A DNA stretch of 64,000 nucleotides, from assembly GCF_002844575.1 (NCBI RefSeq), contig NZ_PIQO01000013.1, positions 62,001 to 126,000 of the forward strand. The letters run 5' to 3'. This DNA comes from Heyndrickxia camelliae. Lineage in GTDB: Bacteria > Bacillota > Bacilli > Bacillales > Bacillaceae_C. Both the position numbers and the translations under genes were made by a program. The notes under the pieces are model-generated. The model had not been told where the DNA came from. It worked only from the letters and a program-made list of their open reading frames with translations, and made no database searches. Shown here piece by piece: positions 52,357 to 60,123 of the stretch (position 1 is its first letter; each line of letters begins with the position of its first letter).

Positions 52357-52506
52357 AAATCCTTAGTTTTAGGCACTTTTTCAAGCATATCGTCTTTACT
52401 GGTGAGGGGGATAAAATCAGAAATAAAGTGATTAAAAATTATATCAATGTTTCTGTGGTGGTTGATATAGAGTGTGGGGATACAACGAAATAAAGATTAA
52501 GATTTA

Positions 52507-52571
52507 AGGGGTACTGTAAAATGGTACTCCTTTTCTCTTGTTCAAGGCGTTCAGAAATGAGCGTCTTTTTT
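52507..52571 (+). terminator. Two intrinsic terminator-like hairpins in the ICE leader
   Basis: AAGGGGTAC / GTACTCCTT (from 52507) with TTTT, then GGCGTTC (52546-52552) / GAGCGTC (52559-52565) with six T. They lie upstream of the conjugation operon and could attenuate transcription entering from outside or from the element's circular form. Confidence 0.55.
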
Positions 52572-52683
52572 CTTGCCAAAAACCAGAAAGGAAGTGATAC
52601 CATATCACAGCCAAAACAGCAGGAGCGTTCGCCGCCCATAATTATTTTTGAACGCCAGTCAGATGAAAACTGGCAGGAATACT

Positions 52684-52803
52684 CCTTATTCTGCTTAATT
52701 GCGCTCTTACCTGTCTGAATGGGATTTGTCAAGGGTGCGAAGCACAAAGCCTGCCCTTGATAAATTTCATTTAGACGGGTATTATCCGCAAAGCAGAATG
52801 AGG
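52684..52803 (+). ncRNA. Long leader hairpin upstream of the conjugation operon
   Basis: Outer stem: 52684-52696 with 52791-52803 (13 bp). Inner stem: 52710-52735 with 52754-52779 (26 bp). All non-Watson-Crick positions are G.U, which suggests selection for the RNA form. It ends about 50 nt before the first orf23-like gene; the 52157-52853 interval holds no convincing gene. Likely a cis-regulatory leader or stability element. Confidence 0.5.
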
Positions 52804-52853
52804 TTATGTGTCACATGAAAACATTCATTTTTAGAAAGGAAAGGTAAAAACAT

Positions 52854-53168
52854 ATGGAACTGAAATTTGTTATCCCAAACGTAGAAAAGACATTTGGCAG
52901 TCTGGAATTTGCCGGAGAAAACAAAGTGGAACAGCGAAGAATCAACGGAAAAATGACCCTGCTGTCACGCAGCTTTAACCTATACTCGGACATTCAGAGG
53001 GCAGACGATATTCTTGTGATTCTTCCGGCAGAAGCAGGTGAAAAGCATTTTGACTTTGAAGAAAAAGTAAAGTTGCTTAACCCACGTATTACGGCAGAGG
53101 GCTATAAAATTGGTACTCGTGGTTTCACGAATTATATTTTGCACGCTGACGATTTGGTAAAAGCATAA
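52854..53168 (+). CDS. YdcP-family ICE protein (Tn916 Orf23-like)
   Basis: 104 aa. ELKFVIPNVEKTFGSLEFAGENKVEQRRINGKMTLLSRSFNLYSDIQRADDILVILPAEAGEKHFDFEEKVKLLNPRI is the YdcP/DUF961 family, small proteins at the head of Tn916- and ICEBs1-type conjugation operons. ICEBs1 relatives act in DNA processing and replication. GAAAGGAAAGGTAAAAACAT precedes the ATG. Confidence 0.88.
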   Translation: MELKFVIPNVEKTFGSLEFAGENKVEQRRINGKMTLLSRSFNLYSDIQRADDILVILPAEAGEKHFDFEEKVKLLNPRITAEGYKIGTRGFTNYILHADDLVKA

Positions 53169-53188
53169 GGAAAGAGAGGAATTATTCT

Positions 53189-53572
53189 ATGAGATTAGCA
53201 AACGGAATTGTAATTGATAAGGACGCAACCTTTGGTATGTTAAAGTTTTCTGCTCTCCGTCGTGAGGTTCATATTCAGAATGAGGACGGAACCGTATCAG
53301 ACGAAATTAAGGAGCGAACCTATGATTTGAAATCAAAAGGTCAGGGCTGCATGATTCAGGTCAGTATTCCTGCAACTGTGCCGTTGAAAGAGTTTGATTA
53401 TAATGCAGAAGTGGAGCTTGTCAATCCGGTAGCGGATACGGTGGCGACAGCTACCTTTCAAGGGGCAACTGTGGACTGGTATATCAAAGCAGAGGATATT
53501 ATCTTGAAAAAGGGTGCTGCTTCTGCCGGAAATCCGCAGCCGCCGAAAAAGGATATGTCTGCCGGAAAGTAA
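53189..53572 (+). CDS. YdcP-family ICE protein (Tn916 Orf22-like)
   Basis: 127 aa. A paralogue of the previous gene: GIVIDKDATFGMLKFSALRREVHIQNEDGTVSDEIKERTYDLKSKGQGCMIQVSIPATVPLKEFDYNAEVELVNPVAD. The lysine/proline tail is likely disordered. AAAGAGAGGAATTATTCT precedes the ATG; 20 nt after the upstream stop. Confidence 0.88.
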   Translation: MRLANGIVIDKDATFGMLKFSALRREVHIQNEDGTVSDEIKERTYDLKSKGQGCMIQVSIPATVPLKEFDYNAEVELVNPVADTVATATFQGATVDWYIKAEDIILKKGAASAGNPQPPKKDMSAGK

Positions 53573-53624
53573 AAGTTCCTATTAAGCAGGAGCTTTCAAA
53601 GCAAAGAAAAGGAGTGATTCAGAC

Positions 53625-55019
53625 ATGAAACAGTCTTTCTTCCGTGGAAAGCGGATTCGCTCCACGGACAAGGAGTTAGTTTTCCATGTTACCCTTGCCG
53701 CCCTCCTTCCGGTCTTTCTGCTGATTGTTCTGCTGTTTCATGGCAAGGCAATCATGCAGATGGACTGGAAGAACAGCTCTCTTTTGCAGATAAGCAACAT
53801 CAGTTTCCCTTATCTACTTATCAGCATGGGCGTGGCAGGCATCATATGTCTGGCATTGGCTGTGCTGTTTTATCATTATCGTCGTGATGATGTGAAACAG
53901 CTCTATCACCGTCAAAAACTGGCGAAAATGATTCTGGAAAACAAGTGGTATGAAGCAGAGCAGGTACAATCTGACGGATTCTTTAAAGACCTATCTTCCA
54001 GCCGTACTAAAGAGAAAATTACCTATTTCCCAAAACTGTACTATCAGCTTCAAAACGGGCTGATTCACATTCGGGTAGAAATTACGTTGGGGAAATATCA
54101 AGACCAGCTTTTGCATTTGGAAAAGAAGCTGGAAAGTGGCTTGTACTGTGAGCTGACCGACAAAGAATTAAAGGATTCCTATGTGGAATATACCCTGCTC
54201 TATGATACCATTGCAAACCGGATTTTCATAGAAGACGTACAGGCACAGGGCGGCAGGCTCCGATTGATGAAAAATGTGTGGTGGGAGTATGACAAGCTCC
54301 CCCATATGCTCATTGCTGGGGGAACGGGCGGCGGCAAAACATACTTTATCCTGACACTGGTGGAAGCCCTGCTCCGCACCAATGCCGTACTTTTTATCTT
54401 AGACCCGAAGAACGCTGACCTTGCCGATTTACAAACCGTTATGCCAAATGTCTACTATAAAAAAGAGGATATGCTTGCCTGCATTGATTCGTTCTATGAA
54501 GAAATGATGAAGCGCAGCGAAGATATGAAGCAGATGGAGGGCTACAAGACAGGTGAAAACTATGCCTACTTAGGACTTCCAGCTCATTTTCTTATCTTTG
54601 ATGAATATGTTGCGTTTATGGAAATGCTGGGAACCAAAGAAAACACTGCTGTTTTGAATAAACTGAAACAGATTGTCATGCTGGGACGGCAGGCAGGCTT
54701 TTTTCTCATTCTTGCCTGCCAGCGTCCAGACGCAAAATATTTAGGGGACGGAATCCGTGACCAGTTTAATTTCCGTGTCGCTTTGGGACGTATGTCAGAA
54801 ATGGGTTACGGTATGATGTTTGGGGAAACCGACAAGGACTTTTTCTTAAAGCAGATAAAGGGACGTGGCTATGTAGATACAGGAACTAGCGTCATATCGG
54901 AGTTTTACACACCTCTTGTACCAAAAGGACATGACTTTTTAAAAGAAATAAAAGTTCTGATAGACAGCAGGCAGGCGGCACAGGCGGCGTGCGAAGCGAA
55001 AGCCGCAGGTGCAGACTGA
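53625..55019 (+). CDS. FtsK/SpoIIIE-type coupling ATPase (Tn916 Orf21-like)
   Basis: 464 aa. Two N-terminal membrane segments (about 20-42 and 58-80: VTLAALLPVFLLIVLLF, YLLISMGVAGIICLALAVLFY), then the motor: MLIAGGTGGGKTYFILTLVEALL (Walker A), FLIFDEYVAFMEML (Walker B), ILACQRPDAKYLGDGIRDQF. It is the type IV coupling protein that delivers relaxase-bound DNA to the mating channel. Confidence 0.92.
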   Translation: MKQSFFRGKRIRSTDKELVFHVTLAALLPVFLLIVLLFHGKAIMQMDWKNSSLLQISNISFPYLLISMGVAGIICLALAVLFYHYRRDDVKQLYHRQKLAKMILENKWYEAEQVQSDGFFKDLSSSRTKEKITYFPKLYYQLQNGLIHIRVEITLGKYQDQLLHLEKKLESGLYCELTDKELKDSYVEYTLLYDTIANRIFIEDVQAQGGRLRLMKNVWWEYDKLPHMLIAGGTGGGKTYFILTLVEALLRTNAVLFILDPKNADLADLQTVMPNVYYKKEDMLACIDSFYEEMMKRSEDMKQMEGYKTGENYAYLGLPAHFLIFDEYVAFMEMLGTKENTAVLNKLKQIVMLGRQAGFFLILACQRPDAKYLGDGIRDQFNFRVALGRMSEMGYGMMFGETDKDFFLKQIKGRGYVDTGTSVISEFYTPLVPKGHDFLKEIKVLIDSRQAAQAACEAKAAGAD

Positions 55020-55024
55020 CTAGC

Positions 55025-55081
55025 TGGCTGGTGTGGCGTAAGCCACGCCAGCACAGAACCCCCCGTATCTAACAGGGGGGT
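55025..55081 (+). other. Origin of transfer (oriT), Tn916 type
   Basis: GCTGGTGTGGC / GCCACGCCAGC hairpin, then CCCCCC (55059-55064) and GGGGGG (55075-55080) flanking GTATCTAACA, followed by TACAAATCAACAG. Position between orf21 and orf20 and the C6/G6 arms match the Tn916 oriT, where the Orf20 relaxase nicks next to the G-run. Confidence 0.8.
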
Positions 55082-55113
55082 ACAAATCAACAGAAAACAG
55101 AATAAAAAAAGGC

Positions 55114-55192
55114 GAAAATCCTTTGTGGCATAAGGGTTTTCTATAAAAATGGCGTATGTCGGCTTGGTATGAAAAGTTGACATACGTTTTTT
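55114..55192 (+). terminator. Hairpins with terminator features directly before the relaxase gene
   Basis: GAAAATCCTT (55114-55123) with AAGGGTTTTC (55132-55141), then GTATGTC-type arms 55153-55160 and 55179-55186 followed by TTTTTT (55187-55192). The T-run abuts the orf20 start, so transcription could be attenuated here. Confidence 0.5.
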
Positions 55193-55193
55193 G

Positions 55194-56411
55194 ATGGGAG
55201 GGATTTTACTGAATATTAATACATGGATACAGGAACTACGGGAAAAACGTTCCGCTTATGGCGTTTCCCAAAGAAGACTTGCGGTAGCTGCCGGAATCAC
55301 ACGCCAGTATTTAAGCGATATGGAAACTGGAAAGATAGTTCCATCAGAGGAATTGCAAATGTCCATTCTGGAAGCACTGGAACGTTTCAATCCTGATTCT
55401 CCGCTGGAACTGCTCTTTGACTATGTGCGGATTCGCTTTCCAACGCTGGACGTAAAACACATTGTTCAGGACGTTTTGAAGTTAAAGCTGTCCTATCTGC
55501 TCCATCAGGATTATGGTTTTTATTCCTATGCAGAGCATTATTCGCTGGGAGATATTTTCGTACTGGTATCCCCCGAACAGGAAAAGGGGGTTCTCTTGGA
55601 GCTAAAAGGGCGTGGCTGCCGCCAGTTTGAAAGCTATCTGCTGGCACAGGAACGAAGCTGGTATGAATTTTTTATGGATTGTCTGGTTGAGGGTGGTGTG
55701 ATGAAGCGGCTTGACCTTGCCATCAATGACAAGGCAGGCATTTTAAATATTCCAAACCTTACGGAAAAGTGCCGAAAAGAAGAATGTATCTCGGTCTTTC
55801 GTAGCTTTAAAAGTTACCGCAGCGGCGAACTGGTACGGCGTGAGGAAAAGGAATGTATGGGAAATACGCTTTATATCGGCTCTTTGCAAAGTGAAGTGTA
55901 CTTTTGCATTTATGAAAAGGATTATGAGCAGTACAAGAAAAACGATATTCCCATAGAAGAAGCAGAAATTAAAAACCGCTTTGAAATCCGGCTGAAAAAT
56001 GAGCGTGCCTATCATGCTTTATGTGACCTGCTTTTTTATGACAATCCAGAACGCACCGCTTTCAAGATTATCAACCGATATGTCCGGTTCGTGGACAGGG
56101 ATAATACAAAGCCTCGTTCCGACTGGCAGCTCAACGAAGAATGGGCATGGTTTATCGGGGAGAATCGGGAAAGTATGAAGCTGACCACGAAGCCGGAGCC
56201 ATATTCCTTTCAGCGTACCTTAAACTGGCTTTCCCATCAGGTAGCCCCCACGTTAAAGGTAGCCATGAAAATAGATGAAATCAATCATACGCAGGTGGTA
56301 AAGGACATTATCACCCATGCAAAATTAACGGAACGGCACAGAACCATTTTAAAACAGCAAGCCGCTTCTGTAGAAGAATTGATTGTCAAGGAAACAGATA
56401 TTGCCCTGTAA
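55194..56411 (+). CDS. MobT-type relaxase / Rep_trans replication initiator (Tn916 Orf20-like)
   Basis: 405 aa. An XRE-type HTH (SQRRLAVAAGITRQYLSDMETGKIVPSEELQ, residues 25-60) precedes the Rep_trans rolling-circle domain: LGDIFVLVSPEQEKGVLLELKGRGCRQFESYLLAQERSWYEFFMD, KRLDLAINDKAGILNI, RFEIRLKNERAY. It nicks oriT and starts transfer and rolling-circle replication of the element. ATG 55194 aligns with Tn916 Orf20 (MEGFLLN against MGGILLN); a TTG lies one codon upstream. Confidence 0.92.
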   Translation: MGGILLNINTWIQELREKRSAYGVSQRRLAVAAGITRQYLSDMETGKIVPSEELQMSILEALERFNPDSPLELLFDYVRIRFPTLDVKHIVQDVLKLKLSYLLHQDYGFYSYAEHYSLGDIFVLVSPEQEKGVLLELKGRGCRQFESYLLAQERSWYEFFMDCLVEGGVMKRLDLAINDKAGILNIPNLTEKCRKEECISVFRSFKSYRSGELVRREEKECMGNTLYIGSLQSEVYFCIYEKDYEQYKKNDIPIEEAEIKNRFEIRLKNERAYHALCDLLFYDNPERTAFKIINRYVRFVDRDNTKPRSDWQLNEEWAWFIGENRESMKLTTKPEPYSFQRTLNWLSHQVAPTLKVAMKIDEINHTQVVKDIITHAKLTERHRTILKQQAASVEELIVKETDIAL

Positions 56412-56438
56412 TTCGGGCAAAAAGAAAGGAGCAATTTT

Positions 56439-56660
56439 ATGAATTTCGGACAGAACTTATACAACTGGTTTTTAACCAATGCACAATCGATGGTCTTGCT
56501 GGCAATCGTAGTCATTGGATTGTACTTAGGCTTTAAGCGTGAATTTTCCAAACTGATTGGATTTTTGGTGATTGCCTTAATTGCGGTTGGGTTGGTATTC
56601 AATGCTGCCGGCGTAAAAGATATTTTGCTGGAACTGTTCAATAAGATTATCGGAGCATAA
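56439..56660 (+). CDS. Small membrane conjugation protein (Tn916 Orf19-like)
   Basis: 73 aa with two membrane segments (SMVLLAIVVIGLYLGF; LIGFLVIALIAVGLVF). Almost identical in wording to Tn916 Orf19. Probably part of the mating channel membrane complex. AAAGGAGCAATTTT precedes the ATG. Confidence 0.88.
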   Translation: MNFGQNLYNWFLTNAQSMVLLAIVVIGLYLGFKREFSKLIGFLVIALIAVGLVFNAAGVKDILLELFNKIIGA

Positions 56661-56709
56661 TGTAAAACAACCCAATCATTTTCAAGCAGAAAGGACGTGA
56701 GAATTTCAC

Positions 56710-57210
56710 ATGGAAATGCAGGTTTATATCTCGAACCTCGGTAAATACAATGAGGGTGAATTGGTCGGTGCATGGTTCACCCCTCCCATTGACCCCGAAG
56801 ATGTAAAAGAAAAAATCGGGCTGAACAGTGAATATGAGGAATACGCTATTCATGATTATGAGCTGCCGTTTGATATTAACGAGTATACAACCATTGAGGA
56901 CATTAACCGCCTGTGTGCTTTGGCGGAAGAACTTTCGGGTACACCGATTGAATCCGAAATGAAAGAGATTCAGCAAGCCTTTTTTAGCAGCTTTGAAGAA
57001 ATGGCAGAACACGCAGACGACATTATCTGCTATCCCAATTGTGATGATATGGCAGACGTGGCAAGATACTTTATTGAAGAAACGGGAGCCTTGGGCGAAG
57101 TGCCTGCCAGTCTTCAAAACTATATTGACTATGAAGCCTATGGGCGTGACTTGGAGCTGGACGGCAACTTTCTAGTCACGGCTCATGGCGTATTTGAATA
57201 TGCAGGATAG
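56710..57210 (+). CDS. ardA: Antirestriction protein ArdA (Tn916 Orf18-like)
   Basis: 166 aa, highly acidic. MQVYISNLGKYNEGELVGAWFTPPIDPEDVKEKIGL and CALAEELSGTPIESEMKEIQ are ArdA domain 1 and 2 segments. ArdA dimers mimic about 42 bp of bent B-DNA and block Type I restriction enzymes, protecting the element on entry. GAAAGGACGTGAGAATTTCAC precedes the ATG. The R-M system in the neighbouring prophage is not Type I, so inhibition there is uncertain. Confidence 0.93.
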   Translation: MEMQVYISNLGKYNEGELVGAWFTPPIDPEDVKEKIGLNSEYEEYAIHDYELPFDINEYTTIEDINRLCALAEELSGTPIESEMKEIQQAFFSSFEEMAEHADDIICYPNCDDMADVARYFIEETGALGEVPASLQNYIDYEAYGRDLELDGNFLVTAHGVFEYAG

Positions 57211-57229
57211 CAACATAACGTAACTTTAT

Positions 57230-57260
57230 GGGCAGTTCTTTTTTAGGGACTGCCCTTTTT
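57230..57260 (+). terminator. Intrinsic terminator between ardA and the orf17-like gene
   Basis: GGGCAGT (57230-57236) with ACTGCCC (57249-57255), then TTTTT. May allow separate levels of ArdA and channel proteins. Confidence 0.7.
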
Positions 57261-57293
57261 CATGGAAATTTTGAAAAGAAAGGACAGGTTTTT

Positions 57294-57686
57294 ATGAAGA
57301 AAATACGAAGCTATACCAGTATCTGGTCGGTGGAAAAAGTGCTTTACTCCATCAATGACTTTAAGCTGCCGTTTCCTATCACCTTTACCCAAATGACGTG
57401 GTTTGTGGTGTCACTGTTTCTGGTGATACTCTTTGGCAGCTTGCCGCCGCTATCTCTGATAGACGGGGCTTTTCTCAAATACTTTGGGATTCCGCTTGCC
57501 ATTACCTGGTTCATGAGCCAGAAAACCTTTGACGGAAAGAAGCCTTACGGTTTTCTAAAGTCAGTCGTGACCTATCTGGCACGCCCCAAAATCACCTATG
57601 CCGGAAAGCCTGTGAAGCTGCAAACAAAGCGGCATACCGAAGCCATCACAGCAGTTAGGAGTGAAGTCTATGACGTATCCAATTAA
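57294..57686 (+). CDS. TcpE-family conjugation membrane protein (Tn916 Orf17-like)
   Basis: 130 aa. KKIRSYTSIWSVEKVLYSINDFKLPFPITFTQMTWFVVSLFLVILFGSLPPLSL and FLKYFGIPLAITWFMSQKTFDGKKPYGFLKS give two membrane segments of the TcpE/PrgI-like family. AAAGGACAGGTTTTT fixes the start at 57294. It overlaps the next gene by 17 nt. Confidence 0.88.
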   Translation: MKKIRSYTSIWSVEKVLYSINDFKLPFPITFTQMTWFVVSLFLVILFGSLPPLSLIDGAFLKYFGIPLAITWFMSQKTFDGKKPYGFLKSVVTYLARPKITYAGKPVKLQTKRHTEAITAVRSEVYDVSN

Positions 57687-60123
57687 ATATATTGAAAACA
57701 ATCTGGTCTGGAACCATGACGGGGAGTGCTATGCCTACTATGAGCTGATTCCCTACAATTACTCGTTCCTAAGTCCAGAACAGAAATTTCAGGTACATGA
57801 TTCCTTTCGTCAGCTCATTGCACAAAACCGTGACGGGAAAATTCATGCCCTGCAAATCAGCACGGAATCCAGCATACGAGCGGCGCAGGAACGCTCCAAA
57901 CAGGAAGTGACAGGCAGATTAAAGGAAATTGCCTATGAAAAGATTGACCAACAGACAGAAGCCCTTGTTTCCATGATTGGAGAAAATCAGGTGGATTACC
58001 GCTTTTTTCTTGGGTTTAAGCTGCTTTTAAATGAGCAGGAAGTCACGGTGAAAAATATTGGAAAAGACATGGCAAATACTTTTTCTGATTTTGTTCATGA
58101 GGTGAACCACAAGCTCATGGGAGATTTTGTTTCCATGAGCAATGATGAAATTGGACGTTTTTCTAAAATGGAAAAACTGCTGGAAAATAAGATTTCCCGA
58201 CGCTTTAAAATCCGACGCTTAAATAAAAATGATTTTGGCTATCTCATGGAGCATTTACACGGACAGTCCGGCACAGCCTATGAGGATTACGAATATTCTC
58301 TGCCAAAGAAAAAGCTGAAAGGAAAAACGCTGGTAAAGCGGTATGACCTGATTCAGCCGACCCGTTGCCTGATAGAAGAAAATCAGCGGTATTTGAAGAT
58401 TGAGCAGGAGGATTCTACCACCTATGCCGCTTATTTTACGATTAACTCCATTGTAGGGGAACTGGATTTTCCCTCTTCTGAAATCTTTTATTATCAGCAA
58501 CAGCAATTTACCTTTCCCATTGACACCAGCATGAATGTGGAGATTGTGGCAAACAAAAAAGCCCTTACCACTGTCCGCAATAAGAAAAAGGAACTGAAAG
58601 ACCTTGATAATCACGCATGGGAAAGTGACAGCGAAACCAGCAACAATGTGATGGAAGCCTTGGATACAGTCAATGAACTGGAAACCAATTTAGACCAGTC
58701 AAAGGAAGCCATGTATAAGCTCTCTTATGTGATAAGGGTATCGGCTCCTGATTTGGAAGAACTGAAACGCCGCTGCAATGAGGTGAAAGATTTCTACGAC
58801 GATTTAAGCGTCAAGCTGGTGCGTCCCTTTGGAGATATGCTGGGGCTACACGGCGAATTTTTTCCTGCCAGCAAACGGTACATGAATGATTATATCCAGT
58901 ATGTGACCTCTGATTTTCTGGCAGGCTTGGGCTTTGGAGCTACACAAATGTTAGGTGAAAATGAGGGTATCTACGTAGGCTACAGTCTGGATACCGGAAG
59001 AAATGTGTACCTAAAGCCTGCCCTTGCCAGTCAGGGTGTCAAAGGCTCTGTTACCAATGCCCTTGCTGCCGCTTTTGTAGGCTCGCTGGGCGGTGGTAAA
59101 TCCTTTTCCAATAACATGATTGTGTACTACTCTGTTCTGTTTGGAGCGCAGGCAGTCATTGTAGACCCAAAGGCAGAACGTGGGAACTGGAAAGAAACCC
59201 TGCCGGAGATTGCAGAAGAAATCAATATTGTCAATCTTACCAGCGAAGACAGGAACAAAGGATTGCTTGACCCTTACGTCATTATGAAAAATCCAAAGGA
59301 TTCGGAAAGCCTAGCCATTGATATTTTAACCTTTTTAACGGGAATTTCATCCCGTGACGGCGAACGCTTTCCTGTCCTTAGAAAAGCCATACGTGCGGTA
59401 ACAAACAGCGAAGAACGGGGATTGTTAAAAGTCATTGAGGAATTGAGGGTAGAAAATACACCTGTCAGTACCAGCATTGCTGACCATATCGAGAGCTTTA
59501 CGGACTATGATTTTGCACAGCTTTTATTTTCCAATGGTGAAGTCACACAGTCCATCAGTTTGGAAAAGCAGCTGAATATTATACAGGTAGCGGATTTGGT
59601 GTTGCCGGACAAGGAAACCGGATTTGAGGAATATACGACAATGGAGCTGCTTTCCGTTGCCATGCTTATTGTTATCAGTACCTTTGCTCTGGATTTTATC
59701 CATACTGACCGGAGCATTTTTAAGATTGTAGACCTTGACGAAGCATGGAGCTTTTTACAGGTAGCGCAGGGAAAAACACTGTCTATGAAACTGGTGCGTG
59801 CCGGACGTGCCATGAATGCAGGGGTGTATTTTGTGACCCAAAACACCGACGATTTGTTGGACGAGAAGCTGAAGAACAATCTGGGGCTTAAATTTGCATT
59901 CCGTTCCACGGATATCAATGAGATAAAGAAGACACTGACTTTTTTTGGCGTGGACGCAGAGGACGAAAATAACCAGAAACGATTACGTAACTTGGAAAAC
60001 GGTCAGTGCCTGATTAGTGATTTATATGGTCGTGTGGGTGTGATTCAGTTTCACCCGATATTTGAAGATTTGCTTCATGCCTTTGACACCCGTCCTCCGG
60101 TCAGAAAAGAGGTGGAATCATGA
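57670..60123 (+). CDS. VirB4/TcpF-type conjugation ATPase (Tn916 Orf16-like)
   Basis: 817 aa, usual length for Orf16. YPIKYIENNLVWNHDGECYAYYELIPYNYSFLSPEQKFQ opens it. The ATPase core has FVGSLGGGKSFSNNMIVYYSVLFG (Walker A about 470), VDLDEAWSFLQ (Walker B) and VTQNTDDL. It powers the type IV secretion channel. GGAG at 57658-57661 favours the ATG at 57670; a GTG at 57661 is also in frame. Confidence 0.93.
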   Translation: MTYPIKYIENNLVWNHDGECYAYYELIPYNYSFLSPEQKFQVHDSFRQLIAQNRDGKIHALQISTESSIRAAQERSKQEVTGRLKEIAYEKIDQQTEALVSMIGENQVDYRFFLGFKLLLNEQEVTVKNIGKDMANTFSDFVHEVNHKLMGDFVSMSNDEIGRFSKMEKLLENKISRRFKIRRLNKNDFGYLMEHLHGQSGTAYEDYEYSLPKKKLKGKTLVKRYDLIQPTRCLIEENQRYLKIEQEDSTTYAAYFTINSIVGELDFPSSEIFYYQQQQFTFPIDTSMNVEIVANKKALTTVRNKKKELKDLDNHAWESDSETSNNVMEALDTVNELETNLDQSKEAMYKLSYVIRVSAPDLEELKRRCNEVKDFYDDLSVKLVRPFGDMLGLHGEFFPASKRYMNDYIQYVTSDFLAGLGFGATQMLGENEGIYVGYSLDTGRNVYLKPALASQGVKGSVTNALAAAFVGSLGGGKSFSNNMIVYYSVLFGAQAVIVDPKAERGNWKETLPEIAEEINIVNLTSEDRNKGLLDPYVIMKNPKDSESLAIDILTFLTGISSRDGERFPVLRKAIRAVTNSEERGLLKVIEELRVENTPVSTSIADHIESFTDYDFAQLLFSNGEVTQSISLEKQLNIIQVADLVLPDKETGFEEYTTMELLSVAMLIVISTFALDFIHTDRSIFKIVDLDEAWSFLQVAQGKTLSMKLVRAGRAMNAGVYFVTQNTDDLLDEKLKNNLGLKFAFRSTDINEIKKTLTFFGVDAEDENNQKRLRNLENGQCLISDLYGRVGVIQFHPIFEDLLHAFDTRPPVRKEVES

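Noticed and set aside
52521-52718. 65-aa ORF in the ICE leader, at the position of Tn916 orf24
   Set aside because: Weak start context, it overlaps hairpin structures, and its sequence has low-complexity, non-protein-like composition. I could not confirm that it corresponds to orf24.
52439-52747. 102-aa minus-strand ORF in the same leader
   Set aside because: Opposite to all ICE genes and covering the terminators and long hairpin; no motif.
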